A stretch of DNA of 64,000 nt from the NCBI GenBank assembly GCA_040702975.1, contig CP159990.1, positions 1,612,001 through 1,676,000 on the forward strand, given 5' to 3'. The position numbers were made by a program, and so were the translations under genes. This document shows, in pieces, positions 52,875 through 60,328 of the stretch. Origin of the DNA: Roseburia hominis. Lineage in GTDB: Bacteria; Bacillota; Clostridia; Lachnospirales; Lachnospiraceae. Numbering within the stretch: position 1 is the stretch's first letter; every line of letters starts with the position of its first letter. The notes beneath the pieces are model-generated. The model had not been told where the DNA came from. It did no database searches and saw only the letters and a list, made by a program, of their open reading frames with translations.

Positions 52875-53987
52875 ATGGAAAAAGTAAAGAGACCAAATGA
52901 TCAGATGACTCCGATTGAGAGAAAAAAAGCGATAGAATCCGGACAGGAGTTCGATCGTTTCCCATGCATTCCATTTATGGGAGAATTCAAATGCCAGTTT
53001 ACCGGCATCAGTTTTCGGGATTTCTGGTATGACCCGGAGAAGATGGCGAAGGCGGAGATTGCGGCATTTAATCGATACGGCTATGACAGGATTGTGATCG
53101 GACCTAATACCAGGGGGATAACGGAAGCACTGGGAGGCAGGTTCGTTTATCCGGAGAAGGGACTGCCGTATGCGGACAAGCCTTTTTTGAAGCAGTATGA
53201 GCAGCTTGAGGAGATGGAGCCGGTCCGGGCAGAGACTGATTCCAGAATTCAGGTGTTCGCGGATACGGCAAAGAGACTGGAGGAAGCCGGGAAGATCGTT
53301 CCTATGGAAATGAGTATCGGCGGGCCATTTACGATCGCTTCCCAGCTTCGTGGAGTGGAGCTGCTTCTGCGGGATACGAGGAAGTGCTCTGATTCGATCA
53401 TGAAACTGCTCAGAATCGTAACGGACAGCCAGAAGAGCTGTATTGATATGGCGGCAAGGTACGGCTTTGGGATTGCCATGGCAGATCCGGTCGCGAACCC
53501 GGCTTTGATCGGGCCGAAGCTGTATGAAAAGTTTGTATTTCCATTTACGAAGGAACTTACGGATTATGCGCTGGAGAAGACAGGGAAAAAGGTATCGCTC
53601 CATATGTGCGGCACCACGTATAGCATCTGGAAATATCTGCGGCAGTATGAACTCAATGAACTGAGTCTGGATAATATCATCGATCTTGAGCGGGCAGCAA
53701 AGGAGCTGGGGGATGCAGTTCCGATAGCAGGGAATGTGGACCCGGTGGAGATTGTGATGAACGGGACGAAGGAAGAGATTTACGAAGGGGTAAAAGCGTG
53801 TATTTCGGTCGGGAAATCGGCAAAGAAGGGTTACCATCTGGCTACAGGCTGCGACATACCCGAGACGACCCTGCCGCAGAAAATCGACTGGTTCATGGAG
53901 GCCGCAAGAGAGTGTGGGAATGGCAGACAGGGCCAGAAGATACATGTAATGCAGAAAATGTGTGGGGAATCAGGTAATGGCAGATAA
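52875..53987 (+). CDS. UroD-superfamily methyltransferase (MtaA/MtbA-like), first of three
   Basis: This 370-residue protein has the uroporphyrinogen decarboxylase-type barrel, which in this context moves methyl groups. It starts MTPIERKKAIESGQEFDRFP. The zinc-binding pattern of methylcobamide methyltransferases is present: VSLHMCGTTYS (His-x-Cys) and HLATGCDIPETTLP (the third ligand). Between them, LSLDNIIDLERAAKELG and IAGNVDPVEIVMNGT are typical. True uroporphyrinogen decarboxylase would not have the zinc motif. It likely exchanges methyl between the corrinoid protein and a thiol or amine carrier. GGAGAG precedes the ATG, and the GH123-like gene follows after 70 bases. Confidence 0.83.
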   Translation: MEKVKRPNDQMTPIERKKAIESGQEFDRFPCIPFMGEFKCQFTGISFRDFWYDPEKMAKAEIAAFNRYGYDRIVIGPNTRGITEALGGRFVYPEKGLPYADKPFLKQYEQLEEMEPVRAETDSRIQVFADTAKRLEEAGKIVPMEMSIGGPFTIASQLRGVELLLRDTRKCSDSIMKLLRIVTDSQKSCIDMAARYGFGIAMADPVANPALIGPKLYEKFVFPFTKELTDYALEKTGKKVSLHMCGTTYSIWKYLRQYELNELSLDNIIDLERAAKELGDAVPIAGNVDPVEIVMNGTKEEIYEGVKACISVGKSAKKGYHLATGCDIPETTLPQKIDWFMEAARECGNGRQGQKIHVMQKMCGESGNGR

Positions 53988-54057
53988 GGATAGATAATAC
54001 AAAAGAATAAAATATTTGAAAAGATAAAATATACGAAAAGGGAGGAATGAAGTTTTG

Positions 54058-55731
54058 ATGAGAGCGGAAAGAGAGATAAAATATGAGATGAAGGTACTCA
54101 GTTCACTGGAGAAAGTATTTCCGGACGAGGTCCCGGTGTACAAGCCGGAATGTGTGCGTTTGAGCGGTCTTTGGGGAGAAACGATATCGTTTCAGATCGC
54201 GTATACGGGTGATTTTTTCATGCGCGAACGTCTGGATTTCAAAGTTGTGTCGCCGATTGAGAAGAATATCCGTCTGCGGAGCGTAGAGCAGGTGCCGGTG
54301 GGACGCGCGACGAACGGAATCGTAGATGACAACTATTTGAGAACTCAGTCCGGTCTTTATCCGGATCTGTTAAGGGATCTGAAAGATGGAAAGGTGATCG
54401 TCCGCTCTCACCAGTGGAGCAGCATCTGGGTGGACGTGAAGCTGACGGAAGAGATTCCGGCGGGAGAGTATGAGATTGAATTTCAGTTAATCAAAGAGGA
54501 GAAGGTGGTGTGCCATGCCACGGCCAGGATAACCGTGATCGGCGCAGTGCTTCCGAAGCAGAAGATCATGCATACAGAATGGATTCATGCCGACTGTCTG
54601 GCGGACTACTACCACGTTGATGTATTTTCTGAAGAACACTGGAAATTAGTGGAAAATTGCTTCAGAGAAGCCGTGGACAGAGGCTGTAATATGATGCTGG
54701 TCCCGTTATTTACCTCGCCCCTTGACACGGCGGTAGGGCTGGAAAGGACGACTACACAGCTCGTAGAAGTGACCGTGAAGGACGGGGAGTACCTCATCGG
54801 ATTCGACAAGGTAAAACGCTGGATCGACCTTTGCAGGGAGTGTGGCGTGGAATATTTTGAAATGTCTCATCTGTTTTCTCAGTGGGGAGCAAAGTATGCG
54901 CCCAAGGTGGTGGCGAATGTGGACGGAAAAGAGGAGAAGATCTTTGGCTGGCATACGCCGGCGGTGGGAGAATACACCAGATTCCTTGAGACTTTTCTGC
55001 CGCAGCTTACCGCAAAGCTGAAGGAGTGGGGAATTGCGGAAGTGACGTATTTTCATATTTCCGATGAGCCGAGGGAGGAACATCTGGAGAGTTTTAAGGC
55101 GGCGAAGGAATCTCTGGGACATATGCTGGACGGTTTCCACACCTTTGATGCCCTGTCCAGCTATGAATTTTATCGTCACGGATTGATAGATAAGCCGGTT
55201 CCGGGGAATAATGAGATTGAGGAGTTCCTGGAACACGGGCTTACAGATATGTGGACCTATTATTGTACCGGACAGTTCTATGAGGTGAGCAACCGGTTCA
55301 TGTCCATGCCGTCTGCGAGAAACCGCATTTACGGGGTACAGCTCTATAAATATAAGATTATCGGTATCCTGCACTGGGGATACAATTTCTATAATACACA
55401 GTATTCGATTGAGCATATTAACCCATATGAAGTGACGGATGCGGGAAATGCCTTCCCGTCAGGCGATCCGTTCCTGGTATATCCGGGAGCCGACGGCCAT
55501 CCGGAGGAATCAATCCGTATGATGGTGCATTATGAGGCACTTACGGATCTGCGTGCTCTTGAGTATCTGGAATCACTTACCAGCAGAGAGTTCGTGATGG
55601 AGCTGATCGAGGGTGAACTGGCGGAGCCTCTGACCTTTAGGCGTTATCCGAAATCGGATATGTATCTGATCGCTTTGCGGAATAGAGTGAACCGGGAGAT
55701 TGAGGGGAGGATACCTTGTGAAACGGTCTAA
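54058..55731 (+). CDS. GH123-like (DUF4091) intracellular glycoside hydrolase
   Basis: The 558-residue protein has an N-terminal beta-sandwich (about 1-170), then a TIM-type barrel. FHISDEPREEH holds Asp336-Glu337, equivalent to the catalytic Asp-Glu pair of GH123 beta-N-acetylgalactosaminidases, which use the substrate's own acetamido group. A DUF4091 part with ILHWGYNFYNTQYSIE and FVYPG-like FLVYPGADGHPEESIR follows. There is no signal peptide, so it acts on imported oligosaccharides, fitting the divergent sugar importer. The N-acetylhexosamine preference is inferred from family; the methyltransferases around it suggest a methylated sugar. GGGAGG precedes; TTG at 54055 or ATG at 54058 can be the start. 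Confidence 0.72.
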   Translation: MRAEREIKYEMKVLSSLEKVFPDEVPVYKPECVRLSGLWGETISFQIAYTGDFFMRERLDFKVVSPIEKNIRLRSVEQVPVGRATNGIVDDNYLRTQSGLYPDLLRDLKDGKVIVRSHQWSSIWVDVKLTEEIPAGEYEIEFQLIKEEKVVCHATARITVIGAVLPKQKIMHTEWIHADCLADYYHVDVFSEEHWKLVENCFREAVDRGCNMMLVPLFTSPLDTAVGLERTTTQLVEVTVKDGEYLIGFDKVKRWIDLCRECGVEYFEMSHLFSQWGAKYAPKVVANVDGKEEKIFGWHTPAVGEYTRFLETFLPQLTAKLKEWGIAEVTYFHISDEPREEHLESFKAAKESLGHMLDGFHTFDALSSYEFYRHGLIDKPVPGNNEIEEFLEHGLTDMWTYYCTGQFYEVSNRFMSMPSARNRIYGVQLYKYKIIGILHWGYNFYNTQYSIEHINPYEVTDAGNAFPSGDPFLVYPGADGHPEESIRMMVHYEALTDLRALEYLESLTSREFVMELIEGELAEPLTFRRYPKSDMYLIALRNRVNREIEGRIPCETV

Positions 55732-55794
55732 TGACCATACGGGCTGCCCTTGGGTATATAAGAGGAAACATATGTCGAAAGTGAGGAATGACTT

Positions 55795-56445
55795 ATGAAA
55801 GGGAAAGAAGAACTTCTGAAGAAATTATCGGACTGCGTGTTTGACATGGAGGACGAGGAGGTCGTGGACGTAGTCAGGGAATATATTGATTGCGGATATG
55901 ATCCCAAGGAGGGTATGCTTTCCGGTTTGGTAGATGGAATGAAGCGTGCGAGCGAGATGTACGAGGAGGGCGAATATTTTGTGCCGGAGCTGATCGTGTG
56001 CTCAGATGCGATGTATGCCGGAATTGAGGAATTTCAGAAATACCTTCCGGATGCGGTGGGCGCCGGCATTGGTAAGATCGTTATCGGTGTGGTAGAGGGA
56101 GATACCCACGATATCGGTAAAAATCTTGTCAGGATCATGCTGGAGACGGGCGGCTTTGACGTGCATGATCTGGGGCGCGATGTTCCGCTGGACACATTTG
56201 TGGACTATGTGCGTGACAACGATGTGGATATTTTGTGTATGTCTTCCCTCATGACGACAACGATGCCGGGAATGGGAACGGTAATCGAGAGGCTCAAAGA
56301 GGAAGGACTTAGGGATAAGGTGAAGGTGATGATCGGCGGCGCGCCGGTATCTCCGGCTTTTGCTGAGAAAATCGGGGCGGACGGTTATACCCGGTCTGCC
56401 GCCGAGGCAGTGGAGTTTGCAAAGAAACTGGTCGGAGCCGTCTAG
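55795..56445 (+). CDS. Corrinoid-binding methyl-transfer protein (MtaC/MtbC-like)
   Basis: This 216-residue protein carries methyl on cobalt. The N-terminal four-helix cap (about 1-90) includes GMLSGLVDGMKRASEMYEEG and VPELIVCSDAMYAGIEEFQK. The cobalamin domain has GDTHDIGKNLV, with Asp103, His105 and Gly108; His105 is the lower cobalt ligand. DVDILCMSSLMTTTMPGM and KVMIGGAPVSPAFAEKIGAD follow, as in trimethylamine and methanol corrinoid proteins. GTGAGG stands 8 bases before the ATG. It is flanked by methyltransferase genes and is the only corrinoid protein of the cluster, so all three UroD-like proteins probably share it. Confidence 0.95.
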   Translation: MKGKEELLKKLSDCVFDMEDEEVVDVVREYIDCGYDPKEGMLSGLVDGMKRASEMYEEGEYFVPELIVCSDAMYAGIEEFQKYLPDAVGAGIGKIVIGVVEGDTHDIGKNLVRIMLETGGFDVHDLGRDVPLDTFVDYVRDNDVDILCMSSLMTTTMPGMGTVIERLKEEGLRDKVKVMIGGAPVSPAFAEKIGADGYTRSAAEAVEFAKKLVGAV

Positions 56446-56530
56446 TGTACTGACCACACTAGCGATTTGGTCTAGTTATTTGCGAAATGTTGTATTAGCG
56501 TATGCGATGTCGGCAAGTCAGGGTGATGAA

Positions 56531-57400
56531 ATGAGAGAAATCAGAGATTTTCATTGTACGTACGATAATTCAATCGGGATTTATGGCGATGTGGCGGGGA
56601 GGCTGGGTCTTTCTTTTCCTGATGCCTATCTTCACGCCGGGACTATGGCAGAGCTTTCAAAGGCACTGAAACAGTATGACGGGGCAGCTTTCTGTGAGCT
56701 GCCTTTTTGTCATACAGTGGAAGCGGAGGCCATGGGCGGGAGTATTCAGTATGGAGACGCAGTGGCAGGGCCGAGGGCAAAGGAATATGTATGTAACTCT
56801 TTGGAGGAAGTGCTTGCGCTGCCTGCGATTGATTTTGGCAGCGGACGAATCCATGAGGTGCTCCTTGCATGCCAAATGCTGAAAGAGTCAGGAGAGCATG
56901 TGGTGCTTGAGGTGTCGGGTCCCTTTACGATACTGAATGTGTTAATTGATGCAAAATATGTATTCAAAGGAATGAAGAAGAAACCAGAGCTTGTAAAAGA
57001 GGTCTTTTGGAAATTGGGAGTACAGATCCTTGCCTTTATGGAGGAGGCGAAGCGCTATGGAGCTGAGTTCATCAGCTATGCGGATTCTTCCGGCAGTGTC
57101 AGTATTCTGGGACCTCATATGGTGCGGCAGGTGGCGGAGGGTTTTACGAGGGACTTTTTGAAGAAGGCCCGGCAGATTGCAGACGAGAATACGATGCTTC
57201 TCCTCTGCCCGAAAACGACATTTGCACTGCTTGGACTTGGAATGCTGACGTTCAGGGACAGGCTGCTTGCGGAACCGATGCGGTACGGGGACGCCTGCCT
57301 TTCTATGAAGGGGACCGTGAAGATAGCGGGGCAGACATGTATTAAGAATATAAATTACCGTTTGGAAAGCAGAATTTTTAAGGAAATCGTGTTAGTATAG
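56531..57400 (+). CDS. Divergent UroD-superfamily methyltransferase, second of three
   Basis: This 290-residue protein is shorter than its neighbours and starts REIRDFHCTYDNSIGIYGDV. It keeps the barrel parts HVVLEVSGPFTILNVLIDAK and AEFISYADSSGSVSILGPHM. In place of His-x-Cys it has MLLLCPKTTF, with a later Cys in KIAGQTCIKNINY. The zinc ligands thus differ from the MtaA-type set, as might be expected if it acts on the methyl donor substrate (MT1 role); that role is an inference. The ATG at 56531 follows AGGGTGA; longer starts overlap the corrinoid gene in the wrong way. It lies between the corrinoid and the next methyltransferase gene. Confidence 0.72.
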   Translation: MREIRDFHCTYDNSIGIYGDVAGRLGLSFPDAYLHAGTMAELSKALKQYDGAAFCELPFCHTVEAEAMGGSIQYGDAVAGPRAKEYVCNSLEEVLALPAIDFGSGRIHEVLLACQMLKESGEHVVLEVSGPFTILNVLIDAKYVFKGMKKKPELVKEVFWKLGVQILAFMEEAKRYGAEFISYADSSGSVSILGPHMVRQVAEGFTRDFLKKARQIADENTMLLLCPKTTFALLGLGMLTFRDRLLAEPMRYGDACLSMKGTVKIAGQTCIKNINYRLESRIFKEIVLV

Positions 57401-57422
57401 CGTTGAACGCAAGGAGGAAATG

Positions 57423-58526
57423 ATGATAACGCCAAAAGAAAGATTAAAGTTAATTTTTGAGGGGCAGAAGGTGGATAGACCGGCCTGCATCTGTCCGGGA
57501 GGCATGATGAATATGATCACCTCGGATTTAATGGAGAGAGTCGGGGTGTATCTGCCGGAGGCACATACGGATCCGGTACAGATGGCGGCACTTGCGAAAG
57601 CCGTGTATGAGGAGGGCTGTTTTGAAAATTATGGAGTGCCTTTTTGCATGACTGTGGAGGCAGAAGAAATGGGGGCAAAGGTAGATCTGGGCTCCCGGGT
57701 CTATGAACCGCATGTGGTCGGCTATGCGATCGATTCTGTTGTGGATTATAAGAAGCTCCGCCCGGTCGATTTAAGTTGCCAAGCATACCTAAGTGAACGT
57801 CCGGTGGACGTTCATCTCGGTTGCCAAGCATGCCTAAGTGAACGTCCGGTGGACGTTCATCTCGGTACAGGCCGTGCGAGGGTCGTGCTGGAGGCCATCC
57901 GTATTTTGAAAAAGGAGACGAGCGGGGTGCCGATCGTGGGAAATCTCACTGGGCCGGTCAGTACGGCCAGCTCCCTCATGGAGCCGGTGACATTTTACAA
58001 GGAGCTACGCAAGAAAAAAGAGCAGGCGCATGAATATATGGAATTTGTCACAGAACAGCTCATCGCATTTGGTCGTGCGCAGATCGAGGCGGGTGCCGAC
58101 GTAATCGCCATCTCCGACCCCAGCGGGACGGGGGAGATTCTGGGACCGAAGCATTTCCGGGAATTTGCGGTCACCTATATTAATAAGCTGTTAGATGCGT
58201 TGCAGGAAGAAAAACTTGGGACGATCGTTCACATCTGCGGTCAGATGAGCCCGGTCTATGCCGAGGTGGGGGAAATGCACTCCAGTGCGCTGAGTTTCGA
58301 CTCGATCGTGCCTATGAAAGAGGCGAGAGAGCACCTGGAAAGCCGGGTGCTCATGGGAAATGTAAGTACCTATGCTTTGGAATTTGGAGATCCTGACCGG
58401 GTGAAGGCACTGACCAATCATTGTGTGAAGAGCGGATCGGATATTATTTCCCCGGCCTGCGGTCTGGGAATGAAGTCGCCGATCGGAAATGTACAGGCGA
58501 TTCTGGAAGCGCTGAAAGAGGAGTAA
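57423..58526 (+). CDS. UroD-superfamily methyltransferase, third of three, with a 30-residue repeat insertion
   Basis: This protein starts TPKERLKLIFEGQKVDRPAC and has the zinc set IVHICGQMSP (His-x-Cys) and IISPACGLGMKSP (third ligand), as in MtaA and MtbA. GNLTGPVSTASSLMEP and ADVIAISDPSGTGEILGP belong to the barrel. Residues 119-148 are two translated copies of the palindromic repeat: CQAYLSERPVDVHLG and CQACLSERPVDVHLG. The neighbouring 56531 protein lacks this segment at the same place, so it is an insertion in a surface loop before a helix (GRARVVLEAIRIL). The frame and all zinc ligands are kept. The second of two adjacent ATGs is preferred because AGGAGG is then five bases away. Confidence 0.87.
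   Translation: MITPKERLKLIFEGQKVDRPACICPGGMMNMITSDLMERVGVYLPEAHTDPVQMAALAKAVYEEGCFENYGVPFCMTVEAEEMGAKVDLGSRVYEPHVVGYAIDSVVDYKKLRPVDLSCQAYLSERPVDVHLGCQACLSERPVDVHLGTGRARVVLEAIRILKKETSGVPIVGNLTGPVSTASSLMEPVTFYKELRKKKEQAHEYMEFVTEQLIAFGRAQIEAGADVIAISDPSGTGEILGPKHFREFAVTYINKLLDALQEEKLGTIVHICGQMSPVYAEVGEMHSSALSFDSIVPMKEAREHLESRVLMGNVSTYALEFGDPDRVKALTNHCVKSGSDIISPACGLGMKSPIGNVQAILEALKEE
57776..57865 (+). repeat. Palindromic repeat family 1, tandem copies F1 and F2, inside a methyltransferase gene
   Basis: There are two consecutive 45-base units (57776-57820, 57821-57865), each with the perfect stem TGAACGTCC/GGACGTTCA around GGT. They differ from each other at one base. Both begin at the third base of a codon and have no stop in the used frame. 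Confidence 0.92.
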
Positions 58527-58550
58527 AAACGAGAGTTTGGGAGAGAGAAT

Positions 58551-60161
58551 ATGGCAGAAATACAGATCAGGTCCGGCAAAAGGAAAATTTCCTGCGAAAA
58601 AGGAAGTAATCTGCTTCAGGTCCTACTTACCGCAGGAGTATTTGTGAATAACCCCTGCGGCGGGAAGGGAATTTGTGGAAAATGTAAGGTGAGGGTTCTG
58701 GCGGGCGACATTTCTCCGGTAACGGAAACAGAAAGAAAACATTTGACGCCTGATGAGCAAAAAGAGGGAATCCGGCTGTCCTGTCTTGCGAAGGTTATGG
58801 GAAGGGTTGAAATCGAGCTCCTGGAAAAAGAGCGGAAGCATAAGGTTCTTACCAAAGGCTATGTGCCGGATTTTGACAGGGAGCTGCGCCAAGAAGGCTA
58901 TGGCATTGCGGTGGATATCGGTACCACTACGGTGGTGACATCTCTGGTGGATTTGACGAATGGAGAAGAGATCGCAGATGCGTCGATGATCAATGCGCAG
59001 AAGCACTACGGATTGGACGTGCTTACCAGAATCACATATGAATATGAAAATCCCGGAGACGGGGCAGAGAAACTAAAAGAAGCGATCGTGAACTCTCTGA
59101 ATTCCATGATCGATGAGGTATGCCGGGAAGCGGGAATAGGAAGCAGCCAGATTCGGGAGATTGACGTGGCTGCGAATTGTACGATGATGCATATGCTTTT
59201 GGGCGTAGATGCAAGGTCGATCGGAAGAGCGCCGTATCAGCCGGAGTTTTTGGAAGCGCAGTACCTGAAAGCGGCAGAGATCGGCCTTGCGGCTGGGGAA
59301 GGCGCGGATTTATACTGCCTCCCTCACGTGTCGGCTTATATCGGTGCGGATATAACGGCGGGAGCTTATGTCTGCAATCTGCAAAATGAGAAAGGAAATG
59401 TACTGTTCATTGACATCGGAACCAATGGGGAGATCGTGCTTGCGGCGGGCATGCGGCTGCTTTGCTGCTCCTGCGCGGCGGGACCGGCTCTGGAAGGAAT
59501 GAATATCAGCTGCGGCATGCGTGCGGCAGAGGGGGCGATAGAGGATATCACAATCGGGGAAAATGGCGTAGAGTATACGGTGATAGGGCAGAAGGAGACA
59601 AAAGCGGAGGCGGCCGGGCTCTGCGGAAGCGGAATCCTGTCGGCTGTAAAAGAGCTTTTGAGGACCGGATTGGTGAAGAAAACGGGCGTGTTCATAAAGA
59701 AGGAAAGGTTAGCAGAAGAGGATTACCGTTATCCGCTGATCCGGGTGAACGGTACGAAGAGAGAACTGGTCATTTCGGAGGTCCCCGAGATTATTGTTTC
59801 TCAGGATGATGTGCGGCAGGTGCAGCTTGCCAAAGGTGCGATTTTATCCGGCATCACGGCACTATTGCAAAAGGCAGGAATCAAGGTGGAAGATTTGGAT
59901 AAGGTGATGATTGCAGGGCAATTCGGCGCGCATCTTCCCGCCGAGTCACTGATTCGGACCGGAATACTGCCGCAGATTGCACCGGATAAGCTGGTGTATG
60001 TCGGAAATTCATCGAAAACCGGTGCTTATATGACGCTGATGTCACGGAAAGTAAAAGAACAGATGGAAGAACTGGCTGCCAGTATGGAATATATGGAACT
60101 GGCGGAGACTCCGGGGTATGACAGAGTGTTCTCCGACTGTATGATTTTTCCGTCGGAGTGA
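58551..60161 (+). CDS. Reductive activator of corrinoid enzymes (RACE; ASKHA domain with 2Fe-2S ferredoxin)
   Basis: This 536-residue protein uses ATP and an electron to return oxidised Co(II) corrinoid to active Co(I). The N-terminal ferredoxin domain has C36, C42, C45 and C78 in the pattern C-x5-C-x2-C-x32-C (NNPCGGKGICGKC). A linker with VLTKGYVPDFDRELRQEGYG leads to an ATPase-like domain (DUF4445): GIAVDIGTTTVVTSLVDL, FIDIGTNGEIVLAAG and EAAGLCGSGILSAVKELLR, ending KVMIAGQFGAHLPAESLIRT. It follows the third methyltransferase by 24 bases. Its presence strongly supports corrinoid-based methyl transfer for the whole cluster. Confidence 0.95.
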   Translation: MAEIQIRSGKRKISCEKGSNLLQVLLTAGVFVNNPCGGKGICGKCKVRVLAGDISPVTETERKHLTPDEQKEGIRLSCLAKVMGRVEIELLEKERKHKVLTKGYVPDFDRELRQEGYGIAVDIGTTTVVTSLVDLTNGEEIADASMINAQKHYGLDVLTRITYEYENPGDGAEKLKEAIVNSLNSMIDEVCREAGIGSSQIREIDVAANCTMMHMLLGVDARSIGRAPYQPEFLEAQYLKAAEIGLAAGEGADLYCLPHVSAYIGADITAGAYVCNLQNEKGNVLFIDIGTNGEIVLAAGMRLLCCSCAAGPALEGMNISCGMRAAEGAIEDITIGENGVEYTVIGQKETKAEAAGLCGSGILSAVKELLRTGLVKKTGVFIKKERLAEEDYRYPLIRVNGTKRELVISEVPEIIVSQDDVRQVQLAKGAILSGITALLQKAGIKVEDLDKVMIAGQFGAHLPAESLIRTGILPQIAPDKLVYVGNSSKTGAYMTLMSRKVKEQMEELAASMEYMELAETPGYDRVFSDCMIFPSE

Positions 60162-60197
60162 TAGATTCGAAGAGTGTAAAGTACGGAGAGATTTTTG

Positions 60198-60286
60198 TTG
60201 CCAAGCATACCTGAGAGAAGGTTTGTGGGCCTTCATCTTGGTTGCCAAGCATACCTAAGTGAAGGTCCGGGGGACCTTCATCTTGG
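60198..60286 (+). repeat. Palindromic repeat family 1, tandem copies G1 and G2
   Basis: G1 (60198-60241, 44 bases) has weaker pairing; G2 (60242-60286, 45 bases) has the perfect stem TGAAGGTCC/GGACCTTCA around GGG. They lie between the RACE gene and the molybdopterin oxidoreductase gene and could form RNA structure between the two coding regions. Confidence 0.88.
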
Positions 60287-60328
60287 TCAACTAGGGGAAG
60301 ATTCAAGGTTGAGAAAAGAGGGTGTCAA

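Noticed and set aside
57776..57865. Tandem 45-base units as a small CRISPR array
   Set aside because: The units are directly adjacent with no spacers, they lie inside a coding frame, and no cas gene is present.
52875..58526. Uroporphyrinogen decarboxylases for haem or sirohaem synthesis
   Set aside because: Two of the proteins carry the His-x-Cys and Cys zinc set of methylcobamide methyltransferases, and the neighbours are a corrinoid protein and RACE, not tetrapyrrole genes.
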